From: Haplomitrium mnioides
Taxonomy: Eukaryota > Marchantiophyta > Haplomitriopsida > Calobryales
NCBI GenBank assembly: GCA_049999725.1
Contig: JBNGIS010020030.1
Span: 1-22,717 of the forward strand
DNA: 22,717 bases
Reading direction: 5' to 3'
In this document: positions 9,107 to 16,257 of the stretch, piece by piece
Layout of the letters: each line of letters begins with the position of its first letter
Position numbering within the stretch: position 1 is the first letter of the stretch
The notes under the pieces: model-generated
Database searches by the model: none
What the model was told of the DNA's origin: nothing
Seen by the model: the letters and a program-made list of their open reading frames with translations, nothing else
Made by a program: the position numbers and the translations under genes

Positions 9107-10330
9107 TCTTGAGCCACAAAAAGGATGAGGAGATTCTCTGGTGCAGTAGGCACCATTGATCTGGATGATTTCATCCAAGAGTTTGATACTTTGTGTGATC
9201 TGCAAACATTGTGGAACTCTGCTCTCTTTACACCTTTCATGACATAGAAAGGTTTGTTTTAGCATTTGGAGAGGCCGCTCATGGATGATTGCCATGAATT
9301 TGGGCGAGGTCATTTGATTGAGATTGAGGAGTGGAGACAGTATTGGTCACTTAATTGTGTCTCCATCACCTCTGGTAGAAGGGCCAGTGCCCATTTCCGT
9401 GTGACCCACACAACATTCTCTAGTAGCACTAGCCACAATATTGGTGCTTCATAGGTAGGAGAAGTTTTCAATACACTTGTTCTAGTCGGTGCAATAGAGA
9501 GTGGAGGGATTCCAGTGTTTAACCTTGTGGTTGAGTTTTTTGAGCTTCTCAAGCAGAATTACCAGGGCGTGAGGACGGACAAGCTTAAGAGTCTTCAGGA
9601 GTTCCATCGCAAGACTAGATAGAGCTTGAAGGAAGCTTACACCATGATGAGAAGGCTCATGAATGTCATGAAGGGAATGACAGAGGCTCAAGCTGTTCAG
9701 TTTTGGTATTCTATTCTTGATAGGGATTTGAGGAGGAGAGTGAGAGATGCCACCCTTCTCAGGGATTCTGATCCCACTCTTGCCATTGTGTTTACATTGT
9801 CAAAGCGCATTGAGCTAAACCTAGTGAGTGAGAGAGTAGTCACTGCAAGTTTTCATAAGGAAGTGCCAAAATCTACTTCTTCGGCCACATTTACATCACA
9901 GTCTACACCACGGAAGGGCCAAAAGGCTTGAGGACAGTTGTCTTTGCCATCTTATATAGGTCAGCAGTCAGGTTATTGGACCTATGGTGGAGATCATTTG
10001 CAGAGATTGTGTCCAGAGGCAAAGAAGCCACAAGCAATGCGTTCCAAAGATGTAAGTACAGTTGGCCAACAACAATGTGACCATTGTGGGGCTATAGATC
10101 ACACCAAGGATAGATGTTTTTCACTTCACTCGGAGCTACGACGAGGAGAAGCTTACATAGGTGAGCAAGGCAGAGGCAAGCAAGGTGGTCGTGGCAAATC
10201 ACTGGTTGGGAGAGCTAGGGTGGGTGCTCCAACAGCTATTGTGGTTCATAAGGATACTAGGATTGCACAGTTGGAGCAACAATTAGCTCCCATAACTACA
10301 GCACAAGTGAGGCCCAACTCTGGAGGTTAA
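9107..10330 (+). pseudogene. gag: gypsy Gag with CCHC zinc knuckle, multiple stops
   Basis: The frame with codons starting at 9122 reads as a Ty3-type Gag capsid: Phe-Ser-Gly, then Leu-Asp-Asp-Phe-Ile-Gln-Glu-Phe-Asp-Thr-Leu-Cys at about 9160-9195, and a retrotransposon-gag helix region at 9530-9790 (Val-Gln-Phe-Trp-Tyr-Ser near 9695, Asp-Arg-Asp-Leu-Arg-Arg near 9718). In-frame stops occur at several points, including near 9247, 9263, 9452, 9619 and 9929. The same frame resumes after each, so decay is mainly by point mutation. The nucleocapsid zinc knuckle has Cys 10076, Cys 10085, His 10100 and Cys 10115 (C-x2-C-x4-H-x4-C). A Gly/Arg-rich tail follows at 10140-10220. Confidence 0.85.
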
Positions 10331-10890
10331 GCCTCTACTTCATATGCAACTAATGGAGATTTAGCTAGTATGGGATTTATGTGCGGGACAGCCAATGTTG
10401 ATGCGTCTGTGACAATGACAAGAGCAATAAGCAAGGCTATTGAGCCTAGGGGAGCAATGGTGGAGTCTGATCCTCAGAGGGGGGATGCTCACCGGCAGGT
10501 AAGGCTTCCACAGTCCTTTGAGTTGACAGATTTGGTGAAGACTACTTCCATGCATTTGACTCAGGCTTCCAATGGCTTGGAGAGATCAGCCAAGGTGGAG
10601 GGGAGTGCGTCTTTGGCTATAGAGATAGCCAAGTTAGTGGTCGAGAAACCACTATTTTCAACTAGAGATGTGTTGACTGGAGGAGTCACGCTAGCTGAGC
10701 TGTTTAGATTGGTAGCCATATTATGTGGGGAGACTCAAGGTGCTACTTCTAGTATGGAAGTGAGACCTATGAGTAGAGCAGCTGACGCATGTGTCTCTAC
10801 ATGTGGAGGTGAGACATGGCATGCTGTTGCGGCACGACAGATGGAGTTACCAACACAACCAGTATTTGAGAGGACAAGATTCAGACCCAA
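10331..10890 (+). pseudogene. gypsy Gag-protease spacer, unrecognised
   Basis: The same frame as Gag stays open from 10331 to the stop at 11018-11020. The first ~185 codons have no domain I can name: they are Ser/Thr/Ala-rich with scattered Cys (near 10782 and 10800). They link the nucleocapsid to the protease. Confidence 0.6.
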
Positions 10891-11340
10891 TGTGATGTCC
10901 ATAAAAAATCAGAGTGGTATCTTTTGGCTTGTCGGTCCTTCAAATGTGGTGTATAAACTAGCTAGAGTGTTATTGGACACACATGCACATCCATTGATGT
11001 TGGCGAAGTCAGTTGTATAGGGGTTGGGATTGAGGCTAGGAGATGTAGTGATTTTCCATTTTCCAATCTAGACTTTATTGGGAGGACCTTCACCCCCGCA
11101 GCACATTACACGTGGAGAGGTTGAGCTTAGAGTGCAAGCTAATCATCCCACAGATAGCTCACATATGAGCGCTTGGGCCATGCTTACTAAGGCCGAGTCT
11201 TATGATTTTTTATGGGGTGTACGGTGTTATATCCTATGGGATTCACTATTGATTTTTGGGACGAGTGAATGTCCTATCGGCGTGGATGGCGATCTAGAGA
11301 GGCATGATTGAGCAGGTTGCTTGTCAAATTCAGTGGACTA
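10891..11340 (+). pseudogene. gypsy aspartic protease remnant with altered active site
   Basis: The active-site segment reads Leu-Leu-Asp-Thr-His-Ala at 10970-10987, followed by Leu-Met-Leu-Ala-Lys. The Asp (10976) and Thr are kept, but the invariant Gly of the Asp-Thr/Ser-Gly triad is His in this copy. Downstream, Ala-Trp-Ala-Met-Leu-Thr-Lys-Ala-Glu-Ser-Tyr-Asp (about 11173-11208) fits the second half of the clade's protease. Stops occur at 11018 and near 11069. Around 11215 the reading frame moves from frame 2 to frame 1, where Leu-Tyr-Pro-Met-Gly-Phe-Thr-Ile-Asp-Phe-Trp continues. Confidence 0.7.
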
Positions 11341-11652
11341 GTTGGGGGTCTATTATCTCTACCTATGGCATTGTCAGCATTTTGTGGGGTTATCACCAAC
11401 TACTTTGACTTGTTGGAGGGGAATGCACATGCAGCCGATATTATATCTGTTGATGAAGCACCTCTAGAGGCTACAAGGCCAACATCATCATCGTCAAGTG
11501 AGGTAATCCCTATGAGTGGAAGTAAGGAGAGGTTGTGGTAGATACATGCATCAAGGTTGGTTGAGGATGCTTGGCAGGATGTATTTGCGCCAGGTCCTGC
11601 ACTTGGTGGTTCTGTCATACCTGGACCTGTAGATCTTTCACCATAAGATGCT
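11341..11652 (+). pseudogene. Acidic/Ser-rich linker between protease and methyltransferase
   Basis: Frame 1 runs from about 11218 into the methyltransferase. This part is low in recognisable structure: a Leu-Leu-Glu-Gly-Asn at about 11413, an acidic Asp-Glu-Ala-Pro, and a run of Ser at 11494-11505. Stops at 11539-11541 and 11644-11646 interrupt it. It is probably an interdomain spacer in the polyprotein. Confidence 0.5.
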
Positions 11653-12345
11653 ATGTCGATTTCATGGCAGTATCTTGCTGATGGTATTTGTTTGTTGGAG
11701 TTGTTTGGAGGCATAAGTACAGGGTTAGCTGCTGTGCTCCAGGCAGGGATTATAGTACAGTGGTATTTGTATGTGGAGAAAGGTGAGATCACCCGCAAAA
11801 TCTCCTTGAGGTATGTGGCGCTGATGGTTGAGTAATTTCCGTGATTGCTTTCAGTTTGTGCAGTGCAAGGTTATCTGCATGCATTGTCGGCCAATATTTT
11901 ATTGTTGGGAGTGAACCACTTAGCTAGAGTGGGGTCTGTTGATTTGTTGATTGCAGGATGGCCATGTTAGAGCCAATCAAAGATTGGTTTGGGCCAAGGG
12001 TTGCAAGACCCTCGCTCAAAATTGTTTTGGGAGATGTTGAGGATTCTACGCCATCTCCAACTCCATCAAGTACCACTTCCTGCGTATATCTTAGAGAATG
12101 TACATATATTGGGAGATAGTCGCTAGTGCCTTGTAGAGATTGCTTATCAGGTGCGTTTTTGGATTGGGCATGCCGTATTGTTAGATGTCGCACAAGCAGG
12201 ATCACGAGCACACTAGGCACAATTGTGGTGGACTAACCTGCTGCCTACTAAGGTGCTAAAGAGAGCTTATGATATGATTCTTAGATCACCAAGTGCCATT
12301 GTGGATGATATTTTGAATGTGGGACATCATGCTCAGAGGGTGCTT
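11653..12345 (+). pseudogene. Retrotransposon-borne cytosine-5 DNA methyltransferase domain (DNMT3-like), broken
   Basis: C5-methyltransferases transfer methyl from S-adenosylmethionine to cytosine. In frame 1 the motifs come in canonical order. Motif I is Leu-Glu-Leu-Phe-Gly-Gly-Ile-Ser-Thr-Gly at 11695-11724. Motif II is Tyr-Val-Glu at 11770-11778. Motif IV is Leu-Leu-Ile-Ala-Gly-Trp-Pro-Cys at 11944-11967, with the catalytic Cys codon at 11965. Gly-Leu-Gln-Asp-Pro-Arg-Ser at about 11998 is followed by Leu-Phe-Trp-Glu. Motif VI is Glu-Asn-Val at 12094-12102. A motif VIII-like Gly-Ser-Arg-Ala-His, stop, Ala-Gln-Leu-Trp-Trp-Thr-Asn is at 12199-12237. The last resembles the Ala-Ala-His-Arg-Ala-Arg-Tyr-Phe-Trp region of DNMT3 more than the Gln-x-Arg-x-Arg of DNMT1. 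Unlike plant DRM, the order is not permuted. In-frame stops are at 11833, 11842, 11968, 12124 and 12214. Motifs IX-X are missing; an Asp-Asp-Ile-Leu near 12307 ends the homologous part. Confidence 0.85.
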
Positions 12346-12375
12346 TATGTTGACCTAGAAGGATGAGAAGGGAGA
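12340..12375 (+). other. Deletion junction: methyltransferase C-terminus and reverse transcriptase missing
   Basis: Frame 1 methyltransferase sequence ends around 12345, and frame 2 RNase H sequence starts around 12365. The whole reverse transcriptase palm and fingers (including the Tyr-x-Asp-Asp box) that must precede RNase H in gypsy elements is absent, as are methyltransferase motifs IX and X. The missing part should exceed 1 kb. The change of frame at the same spot fits an internal deletion. Confidence 0.75.
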
Positions 12376-12735
12376 AGAGTTTGTGGTAGCCTTTGAGAGC
12401 AGATTGAATAGTTTGATTGAGGCTAAGCATAGTTCCTATGAAGGAGAGCGTTTGGCAGTAGTGTGGGTTGTGGCACACTTTCATTGTTATTTGTTTGGTA
12501 CTCTGTTCACTTTGGCTATAGATCATCAACCCCTCAAATGGTTGATGAAATCTGACAAACTCACAGGAAAAATTGCCAAGTGGGTATTGTTGTTGCAAGA
12601 GTACGACTTCTAAGTGGTTCATAGGCCTGGTACAACCAACTTAGATGCAGATTGATTGAGCCGGAATCTATCCACAAGCTATCATGATGAGACTGGTGCG
12701 CATTGGCATGAGGAGTCCGATGAGGAGATGGTGCT
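12362..12735 (+). pseudogene. gypsy RNase H domain
   Basis: In frame 2 the sequence shows the RT-linked RNase H of Ty3/gypsy elements: Glu-Ala-Lys-His-Ser-Ser-Tyr-Glu-Gly-Glu at about 12419-12448, Tyr-Leu-Phe-Gly at 12488, Asp-His-Gln-Pro-Leu-Lys-Trp-Leu-Met at about 12521-12547, and Leu-Gln-Glu-Tyr-Asp-Phe at 12593-12610. A TAA at 12611-12613 and a TGA at 12653-12655 interrupt the typical Val-Val-His-Arg-Pro-Gly tail and the Asp-Ala-Asp, Leu-Ser-Arg motif. RNase H would degrade the RNA template during reverse transcription. Here it is fused by deletion to methyltransferase sequence. Confidence 0.9.
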
Positions 12736-13230
12736 GAGTTGACATGCATCTGGATGTCAACTTGGAGTGGATTAGTGGCTGACCCTACTGATAAAGTTGT
12801 TGTTGAGACCTCAACAAGGGACGAAGTTGAGGATTCTAACTTAGATCAGAATATTCACAATGATGGGCATGTGTTGGAGTATCTACGCACAGGTTTTCTG
12901 AGTAGACAACTTGATGCCAAGGAGAGAGATAGAGTCCAGTAGCGAGCCAAGAGGTTCTGATGGGAAGGGCCTCAAATTTTGCGTGTATGGACTCATGGGA
13001 AGGTATGTGTTGTGCCTAAGCCAATGCAGCGTCTTGCACTGGTGCGCTATGCCCACGAGGAGTTGGGACATTTTGGGGTGAAGCGCACCTACAATTTATT
13101 GTAGACACAGTATTGGTGGAGGGGCATGAACACTTGGGTGGCCAAGTGTGTGGTGTGTGATCAAGTTCGAGCATCATTTAATGCTCCCACTCCTCAGTTA
13201 CAGCCATGACCTATCATGGGTTTGGGATAT
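12736..13230 (+). pseudogene. gypsy integrase N-terminal zinc-binding domain
   Basis: Frame 1 carries the connection region (Val-Leu-Glu-Tyr-Leu-Arg-Thr-Gly near 12871, Asp-Arg-Val-Gln near 12928) and then the H2C2 zinc finger of gypsy integrases: His 13054, His 13069 (H-x4-H, as Glu-Glu-Leu-Gly between them), then Tyr-Trp-Trp near 13111 and Cys 13147, Cys 13156 (C-x2-C). Stops at about 12940, 12958, 13102, 13207 and 13234 break it. The domain helps the integrase assemble on cDNA ends. Confidence 0.88.
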
Positions 13231-14120
13231 TGTTAGAGTTTGGATTTTGCAAGTCTCTTGCCTTTCACCCAACTACACAATAGGTATGTGTTGGTGATGG
13301 TGGAGCATTTCTCTAAGTGGATTGAGTTGGTAGCCTTACTAAACAAGACCAATGGAGGAGTGGCTGTTCACTTTCTTGGATTGAATTCTCAACCATTTTG
13401 GAGCACCTACCAAAGTGTTGACAGATCATGGTATGGAATTTTGAGGTGAGTTTGAAGTTTTATGTGAGCAAGCTCTCATTGATTACTATACTATGTTTAG
13501 AGATCATCGTGAGGCAGATGGGTTGGCTGAGCGAGTGGTTCAGATGGTGAAGAGAGCATTGTGCAAGTATGGTTTGCAAGTTGGTCACCATAGGGATTAG
13601 CATCTTCAGTTACAATGGCTTGCGATGGGGTACAGATTCAGTAAGCATGCATCATTGCCATCTTTTTCACCTTATTTTTTGTTATATGGTAAGGAACCTG
13701 ATTTACCCTCCTCTATTTGACGTGATGTCACCATGGTTATGGATCTGGATGATCCAGATGTTTGGGTGCAGATGTGTTCAAATAAAGCCCGGGTGTTTGA
13801 GAGAGTCATGCCCATGGCGTTTGACAACCTTGCCATTGCTCAACATCGTGATACTTTACGATATGCTACCATATGTGGAGGTTGATGTCGCACTAAGATT
13901 CGGAGGTTTTATCCTGGTGATTATGTTTATTTACAGTAGACAGCACCCACGACACTTGATGTCACTGCTAGGCGCTGGATTCTACGCATACGTGAGGCAC
14001 TACCTTCAGGAGTTTTGTAGTTTGAGAGACGTGATGGCATGGTTTGGAAGGATCATATGCGCAATTGTGCACCTTGTCACCTTCCAAACATCGATGGTGC
14101 TATGGATCTTAGTATGGCAC
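13231..14120 (+). pseudogene. gypsy integrase catalytic core and C-terminal domain, frameshifted
   Basis: The first catalytic Asp is in Ser-Leu-Asp-Phe at 13243 (frame 1). Between about 13390 and 13415 the sequence shifts to frame 2. There the second Asp (Leu-Thr-Asp-His-Gly-Met-Glu-Phe, 13424) and the Glu (Asp-Gly-Leu-Ala-Glu-Arg, 13529) lie 35 codons apart, so the D,D,E triad is recognisable. The C-terminal part continues in frame 2: Leu-Leu-Tyr-Gly-Lys-Glu-Pro near 13681, then Phe-Tyr-Pro-Gly-Asp-Tyr-Val-Tyr-Leu near 13907 (an SH3-like GPF/Y-region analogue), and Trp-Lys-Asp-His-Met-Arg-Asn-Cys-Ala-Pro-Cys near 14045. In-frame stops include 13598, 13883, 13937 and 14018. Confidence 0.88.
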
Positions 14121-14290
14121 AAGTTCCTGCAGGTTTGAAGTGTATGTTGTGTGGTTCTCCTAAGAGAGCAACTACTATGTTGATTTGTGACAAATGTTCT
14201 AGAGGATGGCATATGTCATGTTTGACACCTCCATTAGTTATTATTTCTGGTGGATCATGGTTTTGCCCTCACTATTCATATAACAACTAG
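14121..14290 (+). pseudogene. PHD finger at the C-terminus of gypsy Pol
   Basis: Directly after the integrase C-terminal domain, in the same frame, there is a plant-homeodomain zinc finger: Cys 14141, Cys 14150, Cys 14186, Cys 14195, His 14210, Cys 14219, Trp 14258, Cys 14264, then Tyr at 14273 where the eighth ligand (Cys) is expected. Spacing is C-x2-C-x11-C-x2-C-x4-H-x2-C-x14-C-x2-(Y), typical of the C4HC3 PHD class, including the Trp two residues before the seventh ligand. PHD fingers commonly bind histone H3 tails. In this position it may guide integration, as chromodomains do in chromoviruses. TGT to TAT would explain the lost ligand. The frame closes with TAG at 14288-14290. Confidence 0.9.
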
Positions 14291-14439
14291 TTTCCATTGA
14301 TTTCTATGGTTGGTATAAGTTATAGGAGGTGAACGATGGGTCTCCATTGCACCCGACCTCCTAGTCTTTGCATCAATAGGTGTATATTAATTTTCTATGA
14401 GATGGATGGCTAGCTAGTGTTAGGGGACCTGACCACCAG

Positions 14440-14452
14440 CTAGGGAGGCGAT
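14440..14452 (+). promoter_or_regulatory. Possible polypurine tract of the gypsy element
   Basis: TAGGGAGGCGAT lies just before TGTGAGGTCTC at 14453. A purine-rich run directly upstream of a TG dinucleotide is what plus-strand priming needs. If this is the true tract, the 3' LTR begins at 14453 rather than 14581. No purine-rich run precedes 14581. Confidence 0.4.
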
Positions 14453-14580
14453 TGTGAGGTCTCATGCATTATATGTACATGAGACTCAATTGTTTGTCAT
14501 TCTCTGTTGTATGTCTACAGATATCATGGAATATGTGTGAACGATGTAGTTGTGTAAGTGATATGTATGTGCACGACAAC
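14453..14580 (+). repeat. Block A: upstream part of 3' LTR or 3' UTR, repeated at 14851
   Basis: This ~130-base stretch recurs at 14851-14989 with scattered changes. It starts TGTGAGGTCTCATG and contains an inverted repeat (GTCTCATG 14459-14466, CATGAGAC 14478-14485). It is absent upstream of the 5' LTR at 7936. It is either the 5' part (U3) of the LTR, lost from the 5' copy, or 3' UTR sequence. Confidence 0.75.
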
Positions 14581-14835
14581 TGTCACAACAGTCCATGTAG
14601 TTTTTATTTTTAGACATTTTGAGTTTTTCGTCTGTTTGTGTCTTAGTATATAAGGCCATGTACTCTCATCAAAAGGTTATCTTTCGATGTCTCATTTTAT
14701 TTACTATATGAACCAAGAGGAGAGCTGAGGTATTGCAGCTCTTGGAAAAGCGTGGATTCCTTGTGAGCAAAGGTGCTCTGGTTCTGATATCGGAAGATCA
14801 ACCCACAATTTGGAATTTCTTCAAGAAGTTATCAC
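14581..14835 (+). repeat. 3' LTR core plus primer site and start of leader
   Basis: This matches 7936-8192 along its whole length, including the TATATAAGG box at about 14650 and the primer-site-like TGATATCGGAAGATC at about 14789. A normal 3' LTR stops before the primer site, yet here about 45 bases of primer site and leader follow. So this LTR also acted as the 5' LTR of another, now nearly lost, element, or the region was tandemly duplicated. Rough identity with the 5' copy is 88-90% by eye. Confidence 0.8.
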
Positions 14836-14847
14836 TCAAAGAAAAGT

Positions 14848-14989
14848 GATTGTGGGGTCTCATGCATTGTATATGCATGAGACTCAATTGTTTGTCATTT
14901 TCTGTTGTATGTCTGTAGATGTCATGGAATGTGTGTGGACGATGTAGTTGTGTAAGCAATGTGTATGCGCACAACACTTTGCACAACAG
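14848..14989 (+). repeat. Block A' : second copy of block A
   Basis: It repeats block A after the leader fragment, starting TGTGGGGTCTCATGCA at 14851. Its inverted repeat is longer and perfect (GTCTCATGCA 14857-14866 with TGCATGAGAC 14874-14883, 7-nt loop). Similarity ends at GCACAACA (14981-14988), exactly where the LTR core would begin if the arrangement continued. A purine-rich AAAGAAAAG lies just upstream. Confidence 0.8.
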
Positions 14990-15189
14990 ATTTGGGCGAA
15001 TGAGTATTCAAGCATGTCATGCCATGCTCTTCACTGAATTGAAGAGAATATTATTAGAATTTTGAAGAGCCGACAATTATTCTCAATGTTGCAATCAAGG
15101 CAAGATTGAACTCCCACCTTTAGCTAATCCATTTGAGCCTTTAAAGAGTTTACCAAAAAAAGTAAGCACGGGAGGCAAAGGCATTTAGT
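14990..15189. other. No recognisable feature
   Basis: These 200 bases between the gypsy repeats and the inverse copia-3 LTR region show no coding frame, repeat or element end that I can identify. Part of it may be LTR or internal sequence of copia-3, whose outer end I cannot place. Confidence 0.4.
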
Positions 15190-15444
15190 GAGAATATCCA
15201 TGCACATAATATTAGAACACTACACTAAGAAACCCAATAGACATACATGGGGATATTCATGAATGCTTTGTATACTCATAAGGCACAATAAGTTGTAAGT
15301 TTGCAAGGGAAGGAGGAAGTACCAATGTGTGTCTCAAGATCTGCCCTCATATATCCTAGCCTACACAGTAAGCAAACATAACCCTAGCTGAGACTAAAAG
15401 GGCTGCCAGATCAGCCTGGCAGCCTATATGAGCCTGTAATTTCA
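15190..15444 (-). repeat. Presumed 3' LTR of copia-3 (outer end unknown)
   Basis: On the minus strand, LTR-like sequence starts at TGAAATTACAGG (15444) just after a polypurine tract. It has a TATA-like GATATATGAGG at about 15348-15358 and a perfect hairpin at 15401-15424. No second copy is present in the window, so the far end is a guess. Confidence 0.5.
15401..15424. repeat. Perfect 9-bp GC-rich hairpin in the copia-3 LTR
   Basis: GGCTGCCAG (15401-15409) pairs with CTGGCAGCC (15416-15424) around a 6-base loop. In an otherwise AT-rich region this is a strong stem, located near the start of the LTR on the minus strand. It could form in the U3 or R RNA; function unknown. Confidence 0.7.
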
Positions 15445-15446
15445 GT

Positions 15447-15460
15447 ATCCCCTCAAGCTC
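15447..15460 (-). promoter_or_regulatory. Polypurine tract of copia-3
   Basis: On the minus strand GCTTGAGGGGA lies between the end of the RNase H coding remnant and the TG that starts the LTR, the expected position and composition for a copia plus-strand primer. Confidence 0.7.
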
Positions 15461-16257
15461 AACCCATGTACACCAATAATTTCTGCAACTTTTTTGCTCC
15501 CAATGCTTTTGTGAAAATATCAGCCAACTGATCTTTAGTGCTGATATACTGCAGATCAATCGGCCAATACTTTCTCTCTCACAAAATGATAATGCACTTC
15601 AATGTGCTTTGAACGTGCATGAAATACTGGATTGTTGGCCAGCTGAATATTGTTGATGTTCTTCCAATGGACCCTCATTGGTTCCTTTATATTGGCATCC
15701 AAATTTTGCAAAAGTTTCAGCAACCTCATTACCTCACAAGTGGCCATTGCTACACCCTTGTACTCAACCTCTATGCTCAATAGTGCAAGTGTAGGTTGCT
15801 TCTTGCTGCTCCAAGTTTTTCCAGCACTACCAAATCAAAAGACAAAGCCACTTGTAGACCTTTAGCCACTTGAACTTCTTGCCCAATCTGCATTTGTAAA
15901 ACCAGAAAGTTGAAAATTGTTGCTACTATCATAGAATAATCTATAATGTAATGTGGATTTCACATACCAAAGAATTCAACGCATTGCATCAAAATGTGGC
16001 TTATTTGGAACTTGCATACGCTGACCTACCGGACCAAGAGCATAGCTAAGGTCTGGTCTGGTGATGGTGATGTAGATCAGCCTCCCTACAATCTGCCTGA
16101 ACCGAGTTGAATCTTCAATCAATTCCCATTCATGACTGATTAACTTGGTGTTCTTATCAAAGAGGGTTGCAATCAGTTTGCAACTTGTCATTCTGTATCT
16201 TGATAGCATGAAGGTTTGAGCTACTACTTCAACATTGAGATTTTGCCTTTTTTTCAT
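15461..16257 (-). pseudogene. copia-3 pol 3' end: RT connection and RNase H remnant
   Basis: Minus-strand translation from 16257 down gives the end of a copia RT. Arg-Tyr-Arg-Met-Thr-Ser-Cys-Lys is followed by Thr-Arg-Phe-Arg-Gln-Ile-Val-Gly-Arg-Leu-Ile-Tyr and Thr-Arg-Pro-Asp-Leu-Ser-Tyr (15976-16257). RNase H follows with shifts and stops: Gly-Phe-Thr-Asn-Ala-Asp-Trp-Ala near 15881-15904, Ser-Ala-Gly-Lys-Thr-Trp near 15815, and Glu-Val-Glu-Tyr then His-Ile-Glu-Val-His-Tyr-His-Phe-Val-Arg-Glu-Lys (15556-15780). Asp-Gln-Leu-Ala-Asp-Ile-Phe-Thr-Lys-Ala-Leu lies near 15500-15535. Sequence upstream of 16257 is not recognisable, so the copy is 5'-truncated. Motif wording differs clearly from copia-1, so it is another copia family. 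Confidence 0.9.

Larger units (their letters stand above)
7936..14835 (+). mobile_element. Ty3/gypsy LTR retrotransposon with DNA methyltransferase and PHD finger, degenerate
   Basis: A pair of direct repeats (7936-8192 and 14581-14835, about nine bases in ten identical by eye) flanks a Gag, zinc knuckle, protease, RNase H, integrase order, with integrase last as in Ty3/gypsy. Two extra domains are present. A cytosine-5 DNA methyltransferase-like domain lies between protease and RNase H, and a PHD finger ends the protein. Coding blocks shift between frames 2 and 1 (frame 1 starts at position 1): Gag and protease in 2, methyltransferase in 1, RNase H in 2, early integrase in 1, late integrase and PHD in 2. 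Many stops interrupt each block. The reverse transcriptase core is missing. This copy cannot be autonomous. Confidence 0.92.

Noticed and set aside
11653-12345. Methyltransferase segment as a bacterial restriction-modification or contaminant gene
   Set aside because: It is embedded between gypsy protease and RNase H, in the same decayed state and base composition, and motif VIII looks DNMT3-like.
11653-12345. Methyltransferase segment as a captured plant DRM
   Set aside because: Plant DRM has permuted motif order (VI-X before I-V); here motif I precedes IV, VI and VIII.
13569-14138. 189-codon open frame, the longest within the gypsy integrase
   Set aside because: It lies in the wrong frame; the neighbouring frame has clear integrase motifs, and this one shows none.
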